From Eupeodes corollae (Eukaryota > Arthropoda > Insecta > Diptera > Syrphidae): DNA of 64,000 nucleotides. Position numbers and translations under genes: made by a program. Each line of letters begins with the position of its first letter. Position 1 is the first letter of the stretch. The notes below the pieces were generated by a model that was given only the letters and a program-made list of their open reading frames with translations, was not told the origin of the DNA and did not search any database. Of this stretch, positions 22,800-32,945 are shown in pieces. The DNA lies in contig NC_079147.1 in NCBI RefSeq assembly GCF_945859685.1, forward strand, positions 85,118,315 to 85,182,314, in the 5' to 3' direction.

Positions 22800-24240
22800 T
22801 AGTATCGAATACTCCCTCAATTATTAAGTGTTCACTAAGGTTGCTTTCCTGAGCGCTTTTACCAACGTGGATTCATTTAATGCTGACTAGCAGAACAATT
22901 AACTCAATACTGGGCAACTCTGCTGCTAGAAGATTCGTTAGTAGAGAACACCGCAGGGTGGTGTTCTATCCCCTCCCTTTTGGAACCTGGTGATAAATGA
23001 AATCCTAAATGGTCTGAATGCAGGGGGTTTCCAGAGTCATTGCATTCGCGTATGATGTTTCTTTAGCGGTCTCAGGAAAGCAGATTAACACATTCCAAGA
23101 ACCCTTACAAAATACTTGGTTTTGTGTTAACCCAATCAAAAATTAGTCCCATTTACGAGGAAATGCAAAGTGACACATTTTGACAATCCCTATATTATGG
23201 GAAACCACATGATGTTCTCAGACGAGGCAAAGTATCAGCGTCATATTTTAGACATAAAACGAAATTAGAAACGCAATACACAAAAAAGAGCCAAAAAGGG
23301 TAATCAGACCGAATTTTATGTACGGTGTAGCAGTACGGTGGATTGCTTTAGAAAAGGCTATGAACTGCAAAAAACTAAATAAAGTATACCATTCAGCTTG
23401 TCTATTAATAAGCGGATAGCTTCGCACGACCCGTCTGCTGCATTCGAAACCCTACTCTACCTAACACCTCTTGATATATTTACTAAACAAATAGCTGCAG
23501 GCTCTACTATTTTCTATTCGCCTCAAAGCTTCGTCGCAGTGGATCAACAACAACATTCTCCACTCCGTAATCCTTTCTTTCTGGGAGGATAAGGCATTCC
23601 TAGAATACGAGTCAATTCATTTTTATACAGACTCTAAACGACTGAAATTCAGTCTCTCATTTCGCCTTCCCAATCATTGCAGCATGTTCGAGGTGGAACT
23701 TTTGCTGATGTAAGAAGTCTTGTCCTGGCTTAAAGTAAAAATGATATCAGCATTTGATATCCGTATTTTCTCAGATAATCACTCTGTTATCAAATCTCTG
23801 GACTTTGTTTCTAAAAACTCAGTTACCTCTAATGCAGATGGTACAACAGTTTAATATTCACCTTTGCTGGGTGCCGGACCATAGACCCATTTTAGGACAT
23901 GTTAAGGCAGGTAAACTCACCAGAAATGGTACAGTACAACCCATTCTACCACTTTTGGCAAATGCTGGCATACCAATCGCTACACGGAAACTATTGTTAA
24001 TGTAAAAAGCTATGAACATCAGGAGGAATAACATCATCGCCAGGTAAAACAAAACATCTGGCCTACACTAGATTTAAAGCAATCAAGGTGCTTGCTTCCT
24101 CTAAGTAGATCGCACATAAGATCCATAATTGGTGTCATAATCGGACACTGATCTAATAGGAAAGCACGCCACGCGGCTTGGCGTAAGGTAGTTGATAAAC
24201 TTGAAAGCTTTACATTGAACCACAATCTTTTGATAAGGGT
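22800..24240 (+). mobile_element. LOA-type LINE, second part: RT, RNase H and tail
   Basis: Plus-strand frames, with shifts, read TINSILGNSAARRFVS, a QGGVLSP-like motif B, LWNLVINEILNGLNAGG and VPFTRKCKV near 23150, then CKKLNKVYHSACLLIS. Next are LETLLYLTPLDIFTKQIAAG (23440), an RNase H segment with IFSDNHSVIKSLDFVS (23760-23815), CWVPDHRPILGHVKAG, and after it RSIIGVIIGHCLIGKHATRLG (24115-24185). RNase H next to RT is characteristic of LOA/I-group LINEs. The same tail protein appears on the minus strand at 36154-36408. The copy is heavily frameshifted. Confidence 0.85.
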
Positions 24241-24359
24241 TTTGAAAAAAATTGAATAATTGACTGCTTCGAATTCAACGTATAAACATAAATTAAAAGG
24301 TGATTAAATGAAGTCTTAAAAGTCTGAATTTCAAAATTGATGCATAATTTATGAACTAG

Positions 24360-24790
24360 TAAGGAGTTATTGGGCTTCCTGGTCTACGCCATCCATCTCT
24401 CCAGCGTAAGAGTATGGTCTGCCACGCTGTAGCCTAACATAAAATATACTACAAAAACTTTCTGAGCTGGTCCTTCTCACTCATACGTGATAGGTGTCCA
24501 GCCCACCAGAGTCTACCGATCTTAGTTTTTGTCAAAATATCAGCTTCGAGGTGGATTGCATTCAGTTCTTGATAGTCTCTGGAATTGTCCTTCCTAACAT
24601 AAGGGCCAACAATTCTCCGCAAGATCTTCCTCTCGATCGCGCTTTCCTCTCAAATGCAATGGTCGGAATGCCTTTTAATAAGCACCCAAGCCTTGCATTG
24701 AATCCTTATGCTAGTACTGGCAGAAACATCGCCCTGTTTAGCAGTAGCTTAGAAGTTAAAGTAAGGTTTCTTGATTTAAAAAGCTGAAGA
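24360..24790 (-). mobile_element. LINE ORF2 C-terminal relic
   Basis: Minus-strand text near 24400-24520 reads LLRWRDGVDQEAQ and LWWAGHLSRMSEKDQ. This matches the C-terminal WxGHxxRM and GRPxxRWxDxV signatures of RTE-like and related LINE ORF2 proteins. Eroded upstream text continues to about 24790. No RT core is present. Confidence 0.6.
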
Positions 24791-24925
24791 TAAGTGTTTC
24801 CTTTGAACATCGGCTTGTTACAATTATAAAACGATTAAGAGGACGCACTTTATGCCTTCTAGTTTTTTTTTAATCCAGATTACAAGGGGTTAAGCTATAT
24901 TGGCGAGGTAAAAACAAACTCTTGT

Positions 24926-25193
24926 ATGTACTCAAAGGATTTGCAACTAGAAATAGGAATGCCACTCAGCTTAGAACTTCTCGTTTTTTTTTTGCAGCAT
25001 GCTTTCCTTCACCCACGATCTCCCAGGAAAGTATTTTGCCAAAACTTACCAACTAAGAGACGACCCACTTGTTTTTCTTGTTGGAGTTGTTCCATTATTA
25101 AGGCATAATGATAATGGAACCGCATATAAACAAGCCACAAAAAATGTGTTTCCAGTAAGACAACGACCTCAAGAATACCTCGAAGTCAACTAA
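24926..25193 (+). other. possible orphan terminal exon (unrecognised)
   Basis: A polypyrimidine run and AG (TTTTTTTTTTGCAG, ending at 24998) are followed by an open frame of 64 codons (24999-25190, LPGKYFAKTYQLRDDPLVF near its start) that ends at TAA. The composition is more coding-like than its surroundings and the product is not one I recognise. There is no nearby upstream exon, and the flanks are transposon debris, so it may be an unrecognised transposon tail. Confidence 0.2.
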
Positions 25194-25199
25194 GCTTCG

Positions 25200-25875
25200 G
25201 TTCCAAATTGAATTTCAAAATCTTACTTACTTACTTTAGATAGCCAAACAGTCCGGGTCTGACTGTAGCGCAATCCTAAGGCGATATGGTGCCCCTTCTT
25301 AGGCTTACTGTAGAATTTGGGTACCTACAACCAACTTCACACCTATCACAAATCCCATAGGGAGCCCAAACAGGACGTATACAATTATACATGTCTCAAC
25401 TAAGCCCAACCACTAAAAATGTTTGAAAAATAATACATTTTTTGTGTTATGACATTTCTAAATTTGTGCGTTACGACATTAAGTGTTGGTTTGGGTGACG
25501 TTTTCTTTGCGATATTTTATACGACGTTACTCTTTTTGGGCCTTATATCATTTTATTATTTGGATAAAATGTCGTTGGGTGATAAGACAAAAGAAATCAT
25601 AATCGTCAAAAAACCCAATCCATATGTCAAAAAACACCAATTCAAAATTCTTTTGGGGTAAAATGACAACTAACAATGACATTCGCTTTGGATTTTTGTT
25701 TTTTTTTTTTTGTTTAACTTTATGCGTTTTGTGACCAATTTTGGGCTTTATGACATTTTAAAGACCTAATACCAACATTTTAATACCGTGGTCGAAATTA
25801 AGAGTGACTCTTCTTTTATGGCAGATACTGTTAATAATGAATCGTGAAGTTGCATAAAAATTATGATCTACTTAT
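25200..25875. other. no recognised feature
   Basis: It includes a short CTTA tandem at 25225-25240 and a GC-richer segment to 25390 that may be an old LINE 3' end. The rest has only short, hydrophobic or T-rich frames. Confidence 0.4.
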
Positions 25876-25879
25876 ATGC

Positions 25880-26841
25880 TGGGTGACTTACTGACGACCG
25901 ACGACGATGATGAGCGACGTGACGTGCCAAAGCTATGTGTGCTTGTGCACTTGTAGTCGGAATAGGGTACTCACAGTCTAGGTATGGTGTCTGCTGCTCA
26001 TTCATGGTCATGATGAGGCACCCTATGCGCCTGCCGGCTGCGGCGCGGTGCGCGTCTGTTTGCCGACGGATTCTCTAGGCTGTCGGCTAGTGCCACTGCC
26101 ACTGCCAACAGTGCCTCATTGAGCTCAGAGATTTGGATTGGTCTTTGGGTGGTTTTCGATTTAACTCTTATTTGGTTTTGTATTCAGCTTTTCCTGTTTT
26201 TGTTTTATTCGCTTTTTTGATGTGGATTGTATTTTGTGGTGCTGCTGATGGCGGCAAATGTTTATTCGTTCAGTCACTTAGATAGCTTCCAAGTGTTATG
26301 TTGTTGAAATTCTATCCGAGCGACAGACAGCTCATGGATGAGTAATAATATCAAAGAAGATTCTTCGCAGTTCCGTTTGTTTAGTTTAATCGTTTATAGT
26401 ATAGTCGTACCTCGTACCCCTCGTACATAGCTTAGCTCGAAGCTTGAAAATTCAAAATTGGAACTCGTGTCGCATTATTGTGGTGCTGTGTTATTTTCTT
26501 CATTTTTGCATTTCCTCTTTTGGCTTACATTCAATTTTTTTAATCTTTCGTTCGTTGATTCGTTTATTTAAATTCAAGGCATAATTATTTTAATTGCTTT
26601 CCATTCTAAAAAAGATCCAAAGATACCCGTACTCATAGATGTAAGTTGAAAATAAGCAAAAGAATCACTTTTGGTGGTATATTAGTGAAAGCTTTGAAAA
26701 CAAAAATAAAAATCAATTCAAAGTGAGACTAACCAAAATTTACCCGCGAGAGGTTATTTATTTATTATTTTTAAAGCAATAGTTACCGTTTTGTGTTATT
26801 TTTGTTTCTTTGTGATTTCTATAAAAGTATACAAAAAGTGG
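25880..26841 (+). promoter_or_regulatory. candidate promoter and 5' UTR exon of the TTLL5-type gene
   Basis: The first visible coding exon of the downstream gene begins with a splice acceptor (38182-38183), so a non-coding exon must exist upstream. This is the most plausible place on the strand. It has a GC-rich, CpG-containing stretch at 25895-26110, unlike its surroundings. An initiator-like TTCAGTCA lies at 26269-26276, followed by repeat-free sequence. A donor-like GGGTATGT (GT at 26842-26843) follows AAAAAGTG. No TATA box is evident. All of this is inference; the true first exon could lie elsewhere. Confidence 0.25.
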
Positions 26842-27149
26842 GTATGTATTATTCCGTTATTTTGAAAAAAAAAAAACAACTACTAATGACTAGTATTTGG
26901 CTTATAACAGTACATATATGAAACTGGATAAATTGTTAATGAGTTTATGACTAATGGTCAAGGTTTTTTTTGGTTAATTTAATATTTGGTTGCTATTTAG
27001 AATGGGGAAACTTAAAATGTTGAAATAAAGAGCATAATTATGGTTTAATTAGTGCTTAGGTAAAATTCTAGAGTAATGTACCCATCATTTTTAATATCAA
27101 ATGTTTTATTACTTTTTTTTTTCTTAATTACAGACTGCCTAATTTATAA
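26842..27149. other. no recognised feature
   Basis: AT-rich; if the upstream assignment is right this is the beginning of the first intron. Nothing is coded here. Confidence 0.4.
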
Positions 27150-29250
27150 AGTCATTGAACCTTTGCAAGGTCTTATAGAACTATCTAAAAGGTATTGCAG
27201 GGAACTATAACTTGGTCACCAAGATTTGATAACCTTTTTTGTAGAGGGCTTTAACTCTTCTGTCAATGGAACTCTTTTGTCGCGATGGGGCATACAAATT
27301 TATTAAAAACAACAAAAAAGGGCATTTGATATGATATGATAAAATATCACTTATAAACACAACAGAAAACATTTTGCGTCTATTTTCAAGTGATTGAATA
27401 GCTAAAAGTTGGCATCTAGTTTTGGAAGATGAAGTAGTAGTAGGGTGTGAGTAGATGGACCCATGTTTCATCCATCGTCATGAATCGCATCTAAAACTGG
27501 ACTTTATTGGTGTGAAACTTCAACAAATACTCTATTGACACATCCTCAAAACGCAGTTTTTTTTGTGACTGATACTGACCAACGTAGCGTCGTCAAACTT
27601 CATACTTAAGTCCAATAAAGTTGGTACGTTCAGGTCGGGTACTTAAAAAAACTGCCAATTCAATTTTTCTTAAAATTTAATTTTTGAAAAGATAAATTAA
27701 TTTGGAGCCAATATATTTTACATTTTTTAGTAATGCTTTTTTAGGTTCTTAGTTTTTGTACTCACAAATTTTTGAATCGTGAACCTTGTAAACTTTTTTT
27801 GGAATATTACAATTCTCTTAGATTGAATGTTATAAAAAGGTTTCCTGATTACACAGCAGTATTCCAAGATTGGTCTTTCATATGATGTAAAAAGCGATTT
27901 AAGAGCAAATGGTCTTTAAAGGCTATGCTATTGCATTGACATTTAGCGACATTTAAACATAATTGGTTTTTCGTGCACCATTGGGATAATTTCAAAATAT
28001 CGTCTTATATCGAAGTTTACTAGAATTGAGGAAAAAACTAGGTAAATCATTTATACAAATTAGGAAAAGAAGGGGCCCAAGATGGCAACCTTGGGGAACA
28101 CCAGATAAAACTAAAACTGGTTTTGAGAGAACTTCGTCAATGGAAACAAATTAAACTCCACCCTCAAGACAAGATTCCAACCATTTCAAAAACTTAGAAT
28201 GAAAACCAAAATTTTGTAATTTTTTCATTAAAATAGAGTTCCTTACATCAATTTTATGTCGTTCTTCGAGATTATTTAAAATGAAATTGGAGAAAATAGA
28301 AAGATTAGTCTTTTTTGATCTTCCTGCAACGAAACCATGTAGCGGTGAAATTTGTTCCTTAACTAAAAATAATAGTTTTTCATATATCAATTTGTCAAAA
28401 AGTTTTGAAACACACGACAATTTACAAATCAGACGGTCCTTGGATATTTGCTGTTTAGACCCTGATTTTGAATAGGGTTTAAAAAGGATTTCTTTCATGC
28501 TGGAAGAAATTCGCCATTCTTTAAAGAGCTATTAAAAATTTGGAAAAGTGGTTCAGCTAGAGAAGCAGCACATTTTTTAAGAACAATAGGTAAAATTTTA
28601 AAAATAAGGACCTGGTTTATTGTTATCATTTAAACTCAAAAGACCATCTTCAATTTCGGAAATATTTAATTCTAAACAACCAGTATTTGAATTACATTCA
28701 AAAAACAAATATTCGGTTGTCCATGCTGAACTTGCATTCAAAATAGCGTAACTAGATTCAAAAAAGTGTGCGAGGGAATCGCAAATACTTGATAAATTTG
28801 AAAATGTTGAACCAAGGTATTTCACACACCTGGGTATACAAATCGATTCTTTTTTCTCTTCGTTAAGAACCAGAATGACTTATTTTTTTAGGTTAGATTC
28901 AATTGATTCAAAATTTGTTAACAACATTGAATTCTCGTTCCAATTGGATAGAAATATGAAAGTTATAAAAATGTATTAAATCCAAATCACGCCACGGAAT
29001 TTGCACTATTTAACTCGCAATGCCTTCGAAATTATTTTTTTTGTAATTAAGTTTTAATTTCAAACAATTAGTAGTTTTGATAAAATCATAGAAAAAGAAG
29101 CAAATATCTTAAGCATTGTGATGAACAGAGTTAGAAAACCTACTATATATTGATTTATTTAACGATATAGCTAGTTTTCTGTCAACAAAAACAAAGTCCA
29201 GAGTAAGATTTAAATTATTCACACAACATTCAAACTCAAAATTTTGATAA
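27150..29250 (-). mobile_element. LINE relic, family B (endonuclease to C-terminus), interrupted
   Basis: On the minus strand, 29240-28830 gives endonuclease text (LNLTLDFVFVDRKLAIS). Next, 28825-28600 gives the linker (ISEIEDGLLSLNDNNKPGP). RT follows at 28498-28151 (LICKLSCVSKLFDKLIYEKL, PLHGFVAGRSKKTNLSIF, FGFHSKFLKWLESCL) and near 28100 (GVPQGCHLGPLLFLIC). Thumb text (RPILEYCCVI) is at about 27890 and the C-terminal part at 27425-27205 (LENRRKMFSVVFISDIL). Motif A is lost at a deletion after RHKIDV. Between 27426 and about 27760 the ORF is interrupted by foreign DNA including a mariner fragment. Confidence 0.8.
27430..27640 (-). mobile_element. mariner (classical type) transposase fragment inside a LINE
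   Basis: The minus strand reads KLRFEDVSIEYLLKFHTNK at 27560-27500 and then RFMTMDETWVHLLTP at 27485-27440. TMDETWVH is the motif around the first catalytic aspartate of mariner transposases. Neither the second and third catalytic residues nor the ends are seen. LINE family B sequence resumes on both sides. Confidence 0.72.
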
Positions 29251-29289
29251 AAAAAAATAATGGAAGCTATTGGTCATTAAAGACTTACT

Positions 29290-29570
29290 ATACAAACTTC
29301 AAGTTATTTTTTTTAGGTGTATACTTTTTTTAAAAGAACTGAGAATTCGATTTTCTCAAAAGTTTACTGAATGTTAAAAAATATATTTTATATAAGATAA
29401 AATTAGTTTAAAGCCAGTTTTATGTTTTTATTTTTGTAAAAAAAAACTGTCGATTTTTCTCAAAATTTTTCACCAGATGTCAAACACGATATTCTTATAC
29501 ATTCAATAATTTTGGAGATAAGATAATTTTTTGTTCATAAATTATTCGAGGTGACAATTATTTTATATAT
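29290..29570 (-). repeat. decayed partial copy of the satellite-bearing repeat
   Basis: It resembles the right part of copy 35200-35520: AAAACTGTCGATTTTTCTC, ATTTTTCACCAGATGTCAAA, TTTTGGAGATAAGATAATTT and GAGGTGACAATTATTTT all have counterparts there in the same order. About one and a half 175-bp units and part of the conserved block remain. The palindromic end is not preserved. Confidence 0.6.
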
Positions 29571-29640
29571 GATTTCGTTTTTGAATTACTTTGATACTAA
29601 TATCACTATTTTCTTAAATATCAGTTGAGTTAAAATAAAG

Positions 29641-31125
29641 TGAGTGTACTACTTAGGTCCTCAGACATGTAAAGTCCGTTGCGAACCCTTTAAGGGGCAT
29701 AGAGGCCCCTCTACTACGCCTACGTGCCATCGTGTACGGTTTCCGGAGATGTGTTTCAGCTTCCTCCAACTTTTGCCTAATGACGCTGATTCTGTCTCGA
29801 CTGTCCTTCGCCATGTGCTTCTTGGTCGTCTAGCTCTTCTTCCTTTTTGTATGAGCGGATTCCACTGCATTGCTTGCCACTTACGCCCTCGTTTCCTGGC
29901 CTGTCCTTTTATGAAGGATCCATTTGGTAAACGGTTTGGCCAGAAAATACTTAGGATGTTACGAATACATGTATTCACTAAAGTTTGAAGCTTACTTGTT
30001 ATGGCTGAAGTAACCTTCCAAGTACTGCACCCATAAAGAAGTACAGATTCGACATTTCTTAAGCTGATAGAGCTATTCCTCCAAATATTTGACAGCATAC
30101 CGAACACCGCTTTTGCTTTGCCGATGCGGAAAATGACGTCCTGTTCGGTTCCGCCTTCGATGGAAACGATACTTCCAAGCTATTGAAAGCTCTCCACTTT
30201 TTCCATCGGTTGCGAGAAAATATTTATTTGAGAGGATGGTCGGGTTTCGAGGCTGATCATTTTTGTTTTACTATTGGGTGGCGCAACAGTCCGTTGTGAA
30301 CCAGGGCCTAGTGACTTACAACTCTCAACCATTCCTGTGTGCGAGTAATGTTGTCAGGAATGGAGGGGACCTACAGTTTATATGCCGAGATTAACTCTTG
30401 AAGGATTTGTCAATTCCAGGCAAGAGGCAGTACCCGCGCAAATTAAGGTGGCACAGGCAGGGATTGAACCCAAGACCCCTTGCATGACAGTCCAACGCAC
30501 TAACCATCACGCCACGGGTACCCACTCATTTTTGTTTTGCCGGAGTTAATTTTTAGACCCAAAACTTCTGCTTCTCTCTCCACACTTGTTGTCATTTGAT
30601 GGAGATCCATGATCCTATGAGAGAGTAAGCAAACATCGTCCGCGTAATCCAAGTGCTTTAAATAGGATGGCAAAGTCCATTGGATCCCTCCGCTACCTGA
30701 CAGAGCTGAGCGCAGTACATCGCTTATCACGAACAAAAACAATATTGGCGACAAAATACAGCCCTGTCTGACTCTGCTTCGGATCTCAAAATCGTCAGAC
30801 AACCTACCATCGTGCAAAATGTGACGGTTGGGTCCATCATATGCATTAATAATAGCAATTAGTTTTTCTAGGATGCCTCTCCTCCGCAAAGCTAACCAGA
30901 TATACTCCCTGTAACTATCAAAGGTCTTTTCGAAGTCAATGAACAGCAGGTGTAGTGGTGATAGATATTAAACCCACTGTTCAATAATGATCCGCAGAGT
31001 GTTAATATGATCAATACAGGAAGATCCATTGCAGAATCCTGCTTGTTCGGTATCGAGTATGGCCTCAAGGTGTTCTTTGAGTGACTGTAGACTATTTTCA
31101 ATTCTGCCATAGGTACATACATCTA
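29641..31125 (-). mobile_element. RTE-like LINE relic (SR2-like), split by a SINE
   Basis: The minus strand begins near 31125 with eroded text before motif A (FEKTFDSYREYI-like, 30940-30890). It continues with RRRGILEKLIAIINAYDG, SRVRQGCILSPILFLFVISD (motif B), LKHLDYADDVCLLSHR (motif C) and LGLKINSGKTKM to 30540. A SINE interrupts the frame (30270-30525). The frame resumes with VLLYGCSTWKV (about 30040), KLQTLVNTCIRNIL and a C-terminal RPRSTWRRTVE segment ending near 29661. Motif C is intact but the frame is broken elsewhere. The 5' part with the endonuclease is missing. Confidence 0.85.
30257..30538 (-). repeat. tRNA-derived SINE with perfect 13-bp target duplication
   Basis: The SINE body is 30270-30525 on the minus strand. 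It is flanked by identical direct repeats TCATTTTTGTTTT at 30257-30269 and 30526-30538. The head (minus strand) is GTACCCGTGGCGTGATGG, with a B box GGGTTCAATCCC near 30460. The body and 3' end (ACTGTTGCGCCACCC) match the other copies. The host is the RTE-like ORF: removing the insert and one duplication reunites the KTKM motif with the downstream frame. The perfect duplication shows insertion by target-primed reverse transcription and a relatively young age. Confidence 0.93.
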
Positions 31126-31264
31126 AGCCTTAAGGAAAATCTTCCTAGCATGAAAAACCAATTAAGGTAAATTTCCCTGGAAATTTTTCTCGTTTCCTAT
31201 TAAATCATTATCTTTTCCAATGTTGCAAGGAGCGACAAACATTTTCGCGAAATATTTGTTCACA
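31126..31264. other. spacer between RTE-like LINE and SINE
   Basis: No recognised feature. Confidence 0.4.
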
Positions 31265-31566
31265 TTAATTCCTACTTAGTAGTACCCGTGGCGTGATGGT
31301 TAGCGCGTTGGACTGTCATGCTAAAGGTATTGGGTTTAAACCCTGTCTTTGCCGGATACTGCCAAGTAATTGACAAATCTTCCAAGATTAATTCTTTTCA
31401 TAAAAAGTGTTTTCTCAAATTAGCTGTTCGGAATCGGCTTAAAACTGTAGGTCCCCTCCATCCTTGACAACATTTCTCGCACACAGGAATGCTTGAGAGT
31501 TTTAAATCACTAGTCCCAAGCTCCCAAAAGGCTGTTGCGCCACTTAATTTATTTAATTCCCACTTA
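31265..31566 (+). repeat. tRNA-derived SINE with 14-bp target duplication
   Basis: The body is 31279-31552, with direct repeats TTAATTCCTACTTA (31265-31278) and TTAATTCCCACTTA (31553-31566), one mismatch. A-box-like TGGCGTGATGG is at 31289-31299 and B-box-like GGGTTTAAACCC at 31332-31343, the correct order for an RNA polymerase III promoter. The segment GGACTGTCATGC between the boxes resembles the anticodon arm of tRNA-Asp(GTC). A body of about 150 bp and the 3' end TGTTGCGCCACTTAATTT follow. It is the best reference copy for the family in this window. Confidence 0.92.
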
Positions 31567-32945
31567 AATCTGCAAACGCAATTGTTCCTTTCTTCCCCTC
31601 GTATTGGCGATATATTCAAAAGCTGTTGAGTTCAACGTTAATGTAATGATAATTAATACAAAAATGAAAAAAAAAAACAAAAAAACTGTCTAGACACATA
31701 ACACTCTTTATTTGCATTTGTTATTGACATTGCCATAAAGATGATTGACAGAATGATCTCAAGATAAAAAGATAAAATAATATTCGTCTAATGTATCTTA
31801 TTAAAAACCATTTCCAAATGGCCTATAGCTTAGCCAGTCAAAGCTTTGTCCACGCATAATAGTTTAGGCTGATTTAGAATTAAATAAACAAGCAGAGGAT
31901 GTTGTGTCTTGAATGTCACAGATAACGAGATACAAGTTCGATTGAACAAATAAAACTTGTTTCTATCTTTTATTCCCATAAATATATTTTAGAAAAACAA
32001 AATAATAGAACTAAAAACCTTATTTTTCTTATATACATTTGTATGTAGAAATTTATAGACGTAACAGAACCTTCTGTGGTCTCAATTGATATTGACACAT
32101 AAATATGGTATATTTATTTTTCTGTTAATGCAATTACAGAACGTGTCCAAGCCTATTATGGCGGTCATCAGAACTGATTGTTAACGCTTTTTACACATTT
32201 TATACGATGTGCACCATCATTAGATGTCCATCTAGAGATACATAAATGTGGTTCTGGCCATCTGTTGCATAATGGTGGGTTTTGTTTCTATCTTGGAATC
32301 TATCTTTCTATACGGGGACAAGGAAAAGCTATGTGACAAGTGACAAGATTGAAACTGATGGATATATATATTTTTATTCTGGTTGATAGATACTTGAAGT
32401 AATACAATAGCATAGATGGGAGTGCACTTATAGGAATCGATATGAAGCACATCCAGTTTTATCCAGAAGAAAAACGTTTTACGTGTGACACTTAAAAACT
32501 AGCTTCAAGAGATGGCGGGAGAGCATGATTTTGCTTTAAAATGTCAACAGGTCTTTAATTGTACCAATTCTTAGACTGAGTAAAGGGTGGGCTAAATACA
32601 AGTTTCTTTTTCAAAATGCAATGAAATATCCAATTTAACTATTTCCATGTATGCTTTATTAGTAAGAAGTTCTCCCATTGATTACCAGACCAATGTTTCT
32701 TATCTAACGATTTCACCTTATTATTTCTTTTAAGGCTAGGCTAAACAACATAACATAGTTTTTTGTGAATGCCATAAAAGCACTTAAAATTTGTGCATTT
32801 TATTTATTTTTGGTCAAATTACGAACTTCTAAAATGGAAAGTAAAAAGTTTGTGTTTTGAGTAAAAGAAAATAATGAGTAATCTTTCATCTAAAAATTAA
32901 AAGCCTTCATTACACAAATAAAAAACAAACAAATTTTTACAATCA
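31567..32945. other. AT-rich stretch without recognised features
   Basis: No protein-like frame on either strand and no repeat boundary that I can define. If the gene model is right, this is part of the long 5' UTR intron. Confidence 0.45.

Noticed and set aside
31282..31352. A possible tRNA gene
   Set aside because: A and B boxes are present, but arms do not pair fully and the sequence continues into a SINE body with target duplications, so it is a SINE head.
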